A stretch of 64,000 nt of DNA from Capitulum mitella (lineage: Eukaryota > Arthropoda > Thecostraca > Pollicipedomorpha > Pollicipedidae): the NCBI GenBank assembly GCA_030062745.1, contig CP099850.1, positions 5,146,001 to 5,210,000 of the forward strand, in the 5' to 3' direction. A program made the position numbers and the translations under genes. How positions within the stretch are numbered: position 1 is the first letter of the stretch; every line of letters begins with the position of its first letter. The notes beneath the pieces are model-generated. The model made no database searches. It was not told the DNA's origin and saw nothing but the letters and a program-made list of their open reading frames with translations. This document shows, piece after piece, positions 45,500 through 57,100 of this stretch.

Positions 45500-46503
45500 C
45501 CAGTTACATTACAGTTAGCAACAATATTTGTTGGTCCTCACAATGTGCACTAGACAAAAATAACTCATCATGCTAAATAACACTTATGTCGCACTCAAGC
45601 AAACTTCCCTTACAAAGCACCCCTGTATGAGCTAGGATCAATGCCCACTAGATGAAGGGAGTGCTTGCCATCCCCCATTAAGTTTCATTAACTGCCAATG
45701 AATGGCCAGTGTCAAGAGTCTATGACTTCCAATAGCCAACTTTTCATCATTTCCCCATCATTATCAACATAAAAATAAAAAAACTATTGCCAGCTCATGC
45801 ACATCAGTAATGACAAAACATGCAGCAGGTGACATGTTTGACAACAACTGCCATTTCTTCACTTTTCAATGGGAAGCATCTAACATGCCAAGATTAAAAG
45901 GCTTCTTAACCATGAAGCCTGTTCAGCCAACAACAGGGTAAGTGTTATACATGACATTCAGAGGGTGCAATGGGAAGACTCTGCCAATGGGTCATGGTCT
46001 GCATTTCATGACATCATCAGGCTTAAAAATGATGCAATGACTGTGGTAAAAATTTCAATTTCTATCTCTTCCCATTTACGTGCTATGTCCAGGAAACCTC
46101 TTAGACTCCTCAAGCAGCCCCACCCTATCCCAGTGACAAAAGGGTAAGGTTGACATAAGGCAGTTTTTCAGAGAGAACTTTAAACTTCATATGAGTGCAA
46201 AGGTAAATAACTGGGTAAGCATACAAAACTATTTTTGTTGATCTTAAGGCACTTCAGAAGGTAAGGTCAAGCTTGAAAATCAGAATTTTGTTTGATGATA
46301 ACTTTTCTAGCACAAATAAATTTCTAAATGGAGAATCAATAACTTGTGAAGCTCAGCACAATATGCTTTTGTCATGTTTTGTCATTTTGTCAAGTTCCAA
46401 GTCGATATTGGGTTAGGTGAAGGAGCTACAATGTTCAATGTCTGTGAGCATACCTTATGCGACAAAGGCCATATACAGGATTTTCTGCAATTAGTTGATT
46501 TAG

Positions 46504-48262
46504 CCCGCGCACGACCGTCGGTCGGTTACGATCACGCCCGACTGGGGGGTGGGGGGGTGGGGGGGGCAGTTGGCCGTCCCCTTCTAGTTCACGAACGGTT
46601 CGCGCACGATAAAAATAGCACACCGTTGTAAAGCTTGTGACGAGTAGAGCTCGAAACTGGTCTCATGTTTTAGTTTTAGACAATATGTACGCAATTTACG
46701 TCCTATACATGTTTTTGTACAGCCGACTGCATAAGACCGAGAAAAGGCCTGAATCACAAGGGCTCTGACTAATAACGCATAGGTAAAGGCACCAGCGCAC
46801 CAGTAAAGGTCCGCAAATTTCGATACACCTCTAATTTCTCGGAATTGTTCAGTATATACGCCAAAACGTTGGGTTAAAGACAAGGCAATTTTAGCGCCGG
46901 CTGTCGGCGTGCGCCGCAGCCGTACGCAGTAAAAAATTAACGAGAACTAATTTTAACGTCCCTTTATTTTCGCGATAAAAGCCTATCCATGTCAATTTTA
47001 TTGATCTTAATGGTTCTTTTGATGGTTTTGCATGCTTAAATTTTGGGAAAATTCATTAGTTACCAATCTACAAAAATGGCGCAGCTATATTCGCGAGAGC
47101 TTGTTTATTTCCAAAATATGCAATTTTCAAAACTTTTTGAGGTTCCTGGTATTACTTAGGTCTATGCAAGCCAGTTGTGCCATTTTCTACCCATTCTGAG
47201 TAATTCATTGTTGATTTTGACGGGGGTACATTTTGGCTCACTACAGTTACTCATGACCTGACCTCAGGTCAATGGCTGGAAGTCATTGATACTTTGCCCA
47301 CTAACGGTAACTAGATGTCTGCTTCACTCCACACTAAAAATGCTATGAAGCATTCCATCAATTTTCGACATGTCTTAAAATGGGCTTAACCTTAGGTCAA
47401 TAACCCGGAGAATTCTGAAAAATCTGAGATAGCAGATTTGTTACATCTATCAAGATCACTAATCCCTCAAAGTATTATTGTGATATCTTCTTGTCCAAAA
47501 AAGTTACAGGGTGCTGAAAGTTAAAAACATTACAGGGCGCTGAACTTTTTTGGACATAGGTCCATTTGACCTGACCTAGGACAAACACCTAACCTGATCT
47601 GAGGTCAAAACTTTGACACAAGGTGTAAAAATGACCAAGCCAAAGACACACAAAGTTTTGTGGCTCTGTGTTGAGCTCCCTGGTATTACTTACATCTGTA
47701 TAAGTCAGTTGTGCCATTTTCTACCCATTCTGAGTAACTCATCATTGATTTTGATGGGGGTACATTTTGGCTCACAACAGTTACTTGTGACCTGACCTCA
47801 GGTCAATGGCTGGAAGTTATTGATACTTTGCCTAATGACGGCAACTAGATGTCTGCTTCATTCCACACTAAAAATGTTATGAAACATTCCGTCAATTTCC
47901 GAAAAAAGCAACATGTCTTAAAAATGCGCTTGACCTTAGGTCAATAACCCGGAAAATTCCGAATAATCTGAGATAGCAGATTTGTTGGATCTATCACGAG
48001 CACTGATCCCTGAAAGTATTATTGTAATACCTTGTTTTCCGACACAGTTACAGCGCACTAAACTTTTCTGGATATAGGTCCATTTGACCTAACCTAGGCC
48101 AGACACCTGACCTGACCTGAGGTCAAAGCTTTGACACAAGGTGTAAAAATGACCAAGCAAAAGGTACACAAAGTTCCGTGGCTCTGTGATTTTTCGTTCC
48201 CTCGCAATCCCAGAAAAACCTCGGGGAGCAGACAACTGCCCCCCCCCCCAGTCAGGGGCGGG
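46504..48262 (-). mobile_element. piggyBac-like non-autonomous element, copy 2 (inverted, internally duplicated)
   Basis: The element is 1759 bp between TTAG (46500-46503) and TTAA (48263-48266), in opposite orientation to copies 1 and 3. The ends start CCCG and carry the GACTGGGGGG motif. It is longer than its relatives because about 530 bp (47145-47670) is repeated at 47676-48200. On its minus strand is an open frame (46584-46883, 99 codons) related to one at 995-1261 in copy 1. Confidence 0.8.
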
Positions 48263-48659
48263 TTAAATGGCTAGAAATGCTTTTAAGCACTATGAAACAA
48301 ACCCACATTTATTCCATGTAAATTTGAAGTCATCCCAAGCCATCTGAAGCCCAAAGTCATGAGCTGACTTGATGAACATGGAATCATGACAGTACCCCTT
48401 TTACATTGCCCCTGACAACACCTGTGCCAACATGATATATATACATTAACAATCCAATAAAGGCTGTATTTCTGAAGTATACAATAACCCAAAAATATAA
48501 CAAAAATATTTTAGACCTGTGCTTTATCAGTTTTCCAAAGAAATATTCATCCCATTGTCTGAGACCTGTGAACATATAAAATTTTCAAAAAACTAGAGCC
48601 ATATGGGCTGACAGGAAAAATGCCGCTGATTGGTTCTCAGTTCATGTCAACTGCATTAA

Positions 48660-49876
48660 CCTGTCCCCGACTGGGGGGGGGCAGTTGACTCCCCCTGAGG
48701 TTTTTCTGGGACTGCGAGAGAACGAACAAACACAGAGTCACAAAACTTTGTGTACCTTTTGCTTCATCAATTTTCCATCTCGTGTCAAAATTTTGACCTC
48801 AGGTCAGGTCAGGTGCCTGACCTAGGTCAGGCCAAATGGACCTATGTCCAAAAAAGTTTAGCACCCTGTAACTTTTTTGCAAAACAAGATATCTCAATAA
48901 TACTTCCGGGATTAGTGAAAGTGACAGATGCAACAAATCTATATCAAATTTTTTGGAATTTTCCGGGTCACTGACTTAAGGTCAAGCCCATTTTTAAGAC
49001 ATGTCATCATTTTTTGGATACTGATGGAATATTTCAGAACATTTTTAGTGTGGAGTGAAGCAGACATCTAGTGACTGTCATTGGGCAAAATATCAATGAC
49101 TTCCAGCCACTGACCTGAGGTCAGGTCACAAATAACTGTAGTGGGCCAAAATGTGCCACCATCAAAACCATCGATGAATTACTCAGAATGGGTAGAAAAT
49201 GGCAGAATTAGCTTGCACACACGTAAGTAATACCAGGAACCTCAAAAAGTTTAAAAAAGTAGAATATTTTCGAAATTAACAGGCTCTTGTGAATAAGGCT
49301 CCGCCAATTTTGTAGATTGGTAACTAATACATTTCTCCAAAATTTAAGCATGAAAAACCATCACAAGAACCTCTAAGATCAATAAAATATTCACTGATCG
49401 TCTTTTTTCGCGAAAAAAAGACGAAAAAATAAAGGAACGCTAAAATTTGTTCCCGTCAATTTCTTACTGCATACGTCAGCAGCGCACGCCTAGCAGCTGC
49501 TGCGAGAAATGCTGTGTCTTTAACTCAATGTTTCGGCATATATATTGAACAAATCTGGGAAATTAGACATGTATCGGCATCCACGGACCTGTACTTGTGC
49601 GCTGGTGCCTTTACCTAAGCGTTCTTAGTCACAGCCCGAGATTCAAGCCATTCCTCGGTCTCATGCAGTCGGCTATGACAAAACATATATATATATATAG
49701 GGTGTAAATTGCTTACATATTATCTACAACCAAAAATGAGACCAGTTTCGAGCTCTACCTGTCACAGGCTTTCCAACTGCATGCTCATTTTATCATGCAG
49801 TGCGAGTTCGTGAGTTAGAGGTGGGGCAGCCAACTGGCCCCTGTCGCCCATGTTCAAAACGGACCACGTCGACAGG
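48660..49876 (+). mobile_element. piggyBac-like non-autonomous element, copy 3
   Basis: The element is 1217 bp between TTAA (48656-48659) and TTAA (49877-49880), with ends CCTGTCCCCGACTGGGG and ...CGACAGG. It is co-linear with copy 1 over its whole length. The conserved small frame is broken here by stops (for example after CAGAF at about 49615). An expanded TATATATA lies near 49690. Confidence 0.8.
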
Positions 49877-51747
49877 TTAATATTGGTCAATGAACATTAG
49901 GGTTACCTTTTCTGACTTTCTTGCTCTCTATTTTGCACACCTGTATCAAGTCATCAGAGCAGACTGGCTGAAGATTACCTGTGGCTTGGACTGCATCAGC
50001 ATTCCCACTTTCTGAAAAAGGTATCACAAAACACAAAAAGTGATCCAATACTGGTGCAGTCATAAAATGACACCCTGTGACTGTCATGTGAAATGCCTGT
50101 CTGTTTGATAAACTTCAAATTTTTTGTTCAATGCATTTAACAGGGACATTTTCTGGTCAATGTGAAGTTGGATACATGTAATAATCCACTGAAAACAAAA
50201 AGTGCATTTGGTCATGACTCCCATAACAGTGTTTACACTGACAAAATCAGGTACATGGCCATAATCCATGTAGGTAGCCCATAATCCCAAATCACATCAC
50301 CTGCAATGAAGCAAACATATAACCACCCAGTACAGATCACACACCACACTATACAGATAAATGCAAACTGCACCTTTAGCTTTTAACATGCATGACATAG
50401 CGCACATCCCATTGACACAGGGAGAGCGCCCACTGCGACCGGGGACACAGGAAACACAGGAGTCCAAATCGTGTTCTATAAAGTGTGCTGACAATATGAA
50501 AGAAAATGGGTGAAAAAAACAATTTATCTCGAAGTAAAATGCACTCGTATCCAAAGCAAGTGATATATTATCACATGTCAATGTTACTCCTTTAATAATC
50601 GTGCGCGAATATAGTAATGATCACAGTTTCTTCTGTAATGACTGCTTGTTCTTGTGGAGTTAGGGCGCACAGCCTCTCGGGCTCGACCGTCCGCGCTGTA
50701 ATGATTGCGGTGAGATGAATATGTGCGCCATGACTGTGAATTTCACTTGACGCCGTGAACCTTTTTTTTCCTTGTTCAATATATTAAACTGCAGATAATT
50801 CGTCGTCAAAAATAAAACAAAGATAAAATGGAAATAAGCGTATCAAAAATATCCTAAATTTTGTAAAACATAGAGATATTTATTTGACTTATACTCGCTC
50901 AATCTATATATGACACTAGGTTTCCTGCTAGTAGTAGAGTGCCGTAATTCTGGTACCACCATATTAGAAATGCAACACGTATGCACATTCCCGTAAATCG
51001 CGTTTTCTTGTATGAGAGAGACTTCGTGAAATTGATAAGGTGCGCCAGGGTGTCTTTATGTACGTATACCGGTGTCTGTTGTTTGACGAGGGCATATTGA
51101 AAGCGTGCATTCTGCCCGCTTGAAGATAGTGTAACAGTGCAAATCAATGCGTCCAATGTCATTGGTACCTGAGTGAAAAAGTAGATAATTCTGAGGCTTA
51201 TTGAGTCGGCAGCATAGTTATTGTGCAGCTTGAGGTAAATAAGTGAACCTTTGTTTCTGCTGTGAAATCAGATTGATTGTTTTTAAGTTCCCTCCATGAA
51301 TTGAACTCTTTAGTGAGGCAAAAATAAATTTGTGATTTCTTGAGCTTTTGGCTTTATGTCTGTGGGTGTCATTAGATCCAGGTTTTAACCTGCATCCTAT
51401 AGAGATGCATGTTGCAACTGGCAATCTGATACCACACAGATCTTGGCTACATTACTGGTTTTGGATTCTCCAAATATTACCTAAATATGTTGTGATGCTA
51501 AAATCCAGAAGTAGACATCATATTTTCAAATGACAAAGTTTAAATGCAGGCCATGCAGCCACATGTCATAATGTAGCAGCAAAGTCCAATTATTGCAATA
51601 GAAGTCAAGTGAGACTTGACTTGACAAGGCATTGCTTAATATTGTGTGTTGCTCAACCTAACATCTCTCAACCTAACTTGGTTTTAACCAATCATGCCTT
51701 ATCAGTCTGGTTAAGATAACACAGCATTGTTAGAAGGACCATAAGAC

Positions 51748-52125
51748 GGTAATCCTTTAGAAGCGTGCGCCATAAACCAAGCACACTGGATGACACATAT
51801 ACGGCGCGCGTGGCAAAAGGAGACGTCAGCTGTTGCGAGAAACAACAACATTATGCACTGGAGCTCCAGGGTCGTGGATCACCTACTATTCGCTAACCTA
51901 ACCTAACCTAACCTTACCTAACCTAACCTAACCCAACCCAACCTAACCTAACCTAACCTAACCTACTGTGTAAAACAAGAGCGAATAGTAGGTGATCTAC
52001 GACCTGGAGCTCCAGTGCATAATGTTGTTGTTTCTTGCAACAGCTGACGTCTCCTTTTGCCACACGCGCCGTATATGTATCATCCAGTGTGCTTGGTTTA
52101 TGGCGTGCGCTTCTAAAGGATTGCC
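51748..52125. mobile_element. Mutator-like terminal-inverted-repeat MITE with TTAGG core
   Basis: The element is 378 bp, flanked by a perfect 9-bp direct repeat CCATAAGAC (51739-51747 and 52126-52134). Arms 51748-51893 and 52125-51981 are inverted copies of about 145 bp, roughly 95 percent identical, starting GG(T/C)AATCCTTTAGAAGCG. A 9-bp target duplication with very long inverted arms fits MULE-type elements. Between the arms lies a CCTAA array. There is no coding capacity. Confidence 0.85.
51894..51966 (-). repeat. interstitial telomere-like (TTAGG)n array
   Basis: About fourteen CCTAA units on the plus strand, with a few variants (CCTTA, CCCAA). TTAGG is the ancestral arthropod telomere unit. 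Here it is enclosed exactly between the arms of an inverted-repeat element, so it probably travelled with that element rather than marking a chromosome end. Confidence 0.85.
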
Positions 52126-54126
52126 CCATAAGACAAGGTAGTGAAATGCATCTTGTGACCTCACCTCACATCATCCAATCTCACCTTGACTAACCTGACT
52201 TGACCTAATCTAACCCAACACAAACCAGTCCAGGCCAACCCAGCCCAGCCCAGGTCAGCTCAACTCAGCTCAGCCTGTGCAATCAGTGATATCGCCTAGT
52301 GTGATGACATAAGGAACTACATTATGGAGTCTTGCAAAAATGCATTTAAGACTAGTATTGCTTAGAATGTTCAGGGCATAATAGTTACTTTGGCATCACA
52401 AACCTGAAAAGAACACTTCATTTCTCTGAAAGATGCCAAACTGCATTGGGCAGTGTGCTCAGCAGCCTTATAGTATTTAGGTGCCCATGCAGGTATCAAC
52501 TGGCCAAAAACCAGATAATACCACTGACATATCCTGAGCTAGTTGAAATGAAATGTTTCACCTTTATTGACTTTAGACATACTTGGTTGCACTGGAAAAA
52601 ATATTCTGATAATATTTTTATTGCCCACTGATTGCTGAAAAAAGCCTGGAAGCTTGAGGAAATAAAATTTGTTAGAGCAATGTATTGAGGTTATCCATGC
52701 AATGACAGTACAGTACAAGTTTGTGCCTGTTCACATGGCTTGATAAGGCCCAAGAAAATTGTAAAAAGATTCTTCGAAACTGTTAAAGTTTAGATCTTTG
52801 AGACATCATATGTATTGCTGATTGATGTTTAAGATTACAGAGAGCAAATTTGTTATATCAATGAAAAAAGTGTTTCAGTTGAACTCTCCATTCCAGATAG
52901 CTTTTTGTCAGTCCTACCTTCTGGACAGTCTCAAAGCTACATTAGAAACATAGATACATTGTCAGGTCTAGGTTCCCCATTTCATTGATTTGATGTTCAT
53001 ATTGTCAGTTCTAGGTTCCCCATTTCATGGATTTGAAGTTCATATTAAATATTCAGATACCTCTTTAAACTGCATAAGTAAGCAACTGAAGCATTATGTC
53101 ATCAGATCATATTTATTTGGGGCATAGCATGTCCTAAAATGGTGTGCTGCTGAGCACCCATGCTTAAAACACTTTGATATTTTCCTGAAATGTTTTTATA
53201 CAACATTGGATTCATCAATTGATTTTGATGCATGGATATAAAAGTGATTCACCTGCAGGTAAGGGTAGGTGTACCTGTAGATGCAGGTTGTGACTAAGGA
53301 GTGGGAGTGTGGCTGGAATTTCTTGAACCCTCCCTCCTGCATGCTTCTTTTATGAAATGACCACATTGCTGGTGCCATGGGTACCAGAAAAAATTGCACT
53401 CCAGGATTTTAGCAGGGATGGAGATTTGGTTTTTGTTCTTGGTGTTGGAATATAATTTCTGTTTGGAGTACAAAACTTTGCAAAGAGTACTGGTTTAAGT
53501 TGGTGTACTTGGTATAAGTCAGTTATGACATCATACTTGCTTCTTACAAAATGGAGATGGAGTCATTTGGCTGCAGAGTTAAACATTTGTCAACATAGTT
53601 ATAATTTAGTATCTGGCAAAGGTGCAAGATCAAACTTTTGGATTATAAGATGTTTTTGGGTCATATATTTTCTGTTATTCTTCAACACCAAAAAAATGGC
53701 ATCTTTTTCAATCTTGGTTTTGAGTTGAAATTGAAATGTGGCACAACATTGGAAAGAAGACATTAAGATATGCACCTTCCATGTAATGTCTGGTTTGAAA
53801 ACAGCAATTATAAGAAGTTTAAGTTTTCTACTTTACACCTGGAAATGAAACATTATTTCAGGTCTCCTTTCCAGCCCTTCCCTTGTCATAATTTCTTTGT
53901 GCATGAAGATGTGCATTGCATTTACAGCTGCACTCAGCTGTGAGCCAACGCCAGTGGTGCATCAGCAAAAGATAGAAAGTCAGCAGGGCAGAAGCCCAGA
54001 GACATCAGCATCTGGAGGCAGCGCGCGTTCAGTGGCACTGCCAGTCTGAGGGCGGCACCCTCTCAGCTTTCTCCGCGTCTCGGACCGGGCCGCCTGGCCG
54101 CCGCCGCTGCCCCTGCCCCCGCCTTC

Positions 54127-54134
54127 GCCCCCAC

Positions 54135-54173
<39 letters not shown>

Positions 54174-54180
54174 GACTGCG
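54127..54180 (+). repeat. CCG repeat in TM9SF4 5' leader
   Basis: About fifteen CCG/CCA triplets end a few bases before the TM9SF4 ATG, so they are probably in the 5' UTR. A G-rich transcript complement or a structured leader could affect translation; this is inference. Confidence 0.8.
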
Positions 54181-54184
54181 AGCC

Positions 54185-57100
54185 ATGGCTGTCCTGAGGC
54201 TGGCGCTGGCCGCGCTGGCCGCGCTGGCGGCAGCGCCCGCCGCCGCCTTCTACGTGCCGGGCGTGGCGCCAGTGGAGTTCGAGGAGGGCGCCGCCATCAA
54301 GGTGCAGGCCATCAAGATGACGAGCTCGCACACCCAGCTGCCGTACGACTACTACAGTCTGCCGCTGTGCCGGCCCAGGAACGGCACGCTCGTGTACAAG
54401 TCGGAGAATCTCGGTGAGTTCCGCCGCCTGCTGGAGGGCTGGTTTGGCTAGCTACATCCTGCTCAGCGTTGCAGCTGCCATAGCGAATATTTTCCAAAAA
54501 TGGGACAACGATTTCATCCATTGTAGTTTGAAAATGCTGCGTCTTTGAAATGCCATGCTTTACTTCGCCATTTGAACATTATTATCTATTTTTGTGAATT
54601 CTGCATATTATATCAAGTATTTTGCATATTACATCAAACTTTCATCGCGTTGTTTTCCATGCGTTAGTGTGACTCATGTTCGGGAAGTATAACGTCGTCT
54701 GAGACGTGGCCGCGTGCCCAGGCGAGGTTCTGCGCGGAGACCGTATCGTGAATACGCCCTACGAGGTGCAGATGAAGAAGAACGTCGATTGCCGAGTGCT
54801 GTGTAACTCGGTCAAGAGCCCCATGACGTGGACGCCAGAAGACACGAACGAGGTCATCAGCCGGATACGTCACGAATACTACGTTCATCTGTGAGTGCAG
54901 CCACGGTGGCACGCTGGTCAGCTTCCAAAGAAAGGTTCATGAAAACTTAGATCTGGGGCCCGTGAAATTACCAGGGACGTTTTAAGCGTAGGATGTGGTT
55001 GTGAAACTTTCAACGCCTGGGTTGGTGCCGCTGCTTGTATTCTTTAGCTTGCATAGCCAGGGGCCTGCATATACGATAATGCTGGACTTTTGTAAGTCAG
55101 ACTTGTTTTTCATGCGAGATTTTCGATGCTGCCCGCACGTCCAACATTTTTCCAACCTCACAAAATATGGTGTTTGGAACATTACTGGCATCATTATATT
55201 AACGTCACTCCGGCACCAGCCATGTGAAGACTTGCAACACATACATTGCTAATGGCTTTTGTGCGAACTTGCTTTTTGTTGCATCTGATTTGTGTTGTAT
55301 ATTGTTTTTTTCCTCAAATACCAATAACAAAAGAAAAAAATGCTCGCAAGCTGTCCCCGTTTCGAACGGCGCGTTCCTTCTGTGATCCAGTCGTATTATT
55401 GCAGGCTGGTGGATAACTTGCCGTGCGCGACCCGATTCCGGGTTGTCGATTCGAAGGAAGATCAGCTGGACCGGGGCTACCGTCTTGGAGGCGTCAAAGA
55501 CAACGACGTCTACATCCACAACCACTTACGACTGGTGCTCTACTACCACACCGAGGACAAGTGGGTGGCGGGCGTCAGCCGTGCCCCGGGGTCCGGCTTT
55601 TGCGGCGTGGACTCCGTGTGTTTTACTCACTCCCCCCGTCCAGTCTGTTGGGATCAGCTGGCCGCGGAGCTCCCCGGCCGTCCCTGTCCCCGTGTTGGTG
55701 TCCGGGGTCCGTTATCTTTTCTTCACGTTATCCGTGCTCCTCGTTGGCTGCGGGGCTGCTCCAGGCTCCCCGGTCCTGTTCGTGGTCCTGCCCACCATGG
55801 CTTCTAGCAGCTTCATGGCGATGTGTCGTTCGTAGCAACGGAAAGGGAAGGGAGGCATTGGAGAAATAATAATGTATGAGTTCTTAACTTCCCCACGTTT
55901 CCCTCGAAATCTGTCCTGAACTTTGCTTTGGAAATTGTCGGCCATGATCTTGGTATGGTGTCATAAGGTGTCTTTTGTTGGCATTCTGTCTTGTACGCAC
56001 GCTGTCTGAGGCCTCTCAGCGGGCCCCTGACTGGGACCTGCTGACCCGCCGACCTGCTGACCTGACCTGCTGACTTGACCTGCCGCAGTCTGAGCTACCG
56101 CGTAGTGGGGTTCGAGGTGGAGACCCAGTCGGTGGACCTGTCCCAGATCGAGGAAGGCAAAGACGGCACTTGCACCATCGGCAAGGAGGCGAAGGAGATG
56201 AAGCTCGTCAAAGACGTGAGTGTTGGCCGGCTCGGCGGCATCCGACCCGCGTCACTCTGCGTGCCTGCAGGAGGGTGCAGACGTCACCCGTGACCGGAGA
56301 TATAATACTGAGGCCCAGAAATGTGACGTGTCCGAGGTAGCATCGTTGAAAGCAGGGTTGGCGGTTTTCACCAGGAGATGGTTTACCACTTAAAATCAGT
56401 GGTATTAATCAGACTGGTGAAAACTGTTCTGACGCTTTTGCCACCATGGGACATTTTGTGAATTCCTGCTATTTGGATTCCTACTGGGTGACTTTTTTCA
56501 TGTTTTTTGTATTGTTCCAGTTCATTTTATGATACTTCATGTTGAAAATATCGAGTATAGTGAAACGTTTGAATAGTTATATCCATATACATGATATTGA
56601 ATCAATTTACTTTGTAGCCTTTTATCTCTGCCATTAAACAACAAGAAAGACGAAGATCAGGCGTCTATCAACATGATTCTTCGGTTAACCTTTCTCAAGA
56701 TGTCACAACATGATTCGGGGGAAACTGAAGTGAATGAATCGTGTATGAGTGCCTGCGGTAGGCACCTGCCTAGCTACGGTCACTGGGAGATCGAAGTTGG
56801 GTCTCGGGACACAGGTCTCTGTTGTCCTGAATTTGTCGCATTTTCCTATATTCTTCATGATGGCAAAATGGGCCTATGACTGCTTTAGAAAGCCAAAATG
56901 CTAATCTTGTGCATACTAGATTTTATGTACCCACTTACTATGCCATTTGTATAGATATTTCGTCTGTGTCGGTAGACTTTCATTGGGCGTGGGCTCAAAG
57001 TCAAGCTGCTAGGGACCGCGGGATTTTGTTTCAGTACTTCCCTGTAATGCATGCCATTGTTATGAAGAATCCTTTCATATTGGGGCTTGGTATATGGGTA

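Larger units (their letters stand above)
45880..49960 (+). repeat. family B repeat copy, interrupted twice by TTAA elements
   Basis: Pieces at about 45880-46499, 48267-48655 and from 49881 align consecutively with the continuous copy at 13020-13960. For example ACAGGATTTTCTGCAA before the first insertion matches ACAGGATTTCTAGAAA near 13488. ATGGCTAGAAATGC after it matches ATGTTTGGAAATGC near 13514. TTGGTTCTCAGTTCATG before the second insertion matches TGGCTCTCGATTCATC near 13857. Confidence 0.6.
45119..54184. other. 9-kb repeat-rich intergenic region SHPRH to TM9SF4
   Basis: AT-rich. It holds the divergent 5' flanks of SHPRH and TM9SF4, a (TA)n tract (45455-45496), an old repeat split by two TTAA elements (45880-49890), a long inverted-repeat element with telomere-like core (51748-52125), short CCTAAC-like and CAACCC-like runs (52140-52290), and about 1.9 kb of text with nothing recognisable (52300-54050). 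No protein gene is supported. Confidence 0.7.

Noticed and set aside
51894..51966. True telomere end
   Set aside because: The array is only about 70 bp, lies inside a bounded inverted-repeat element and is followed by unique sequence and a gene.
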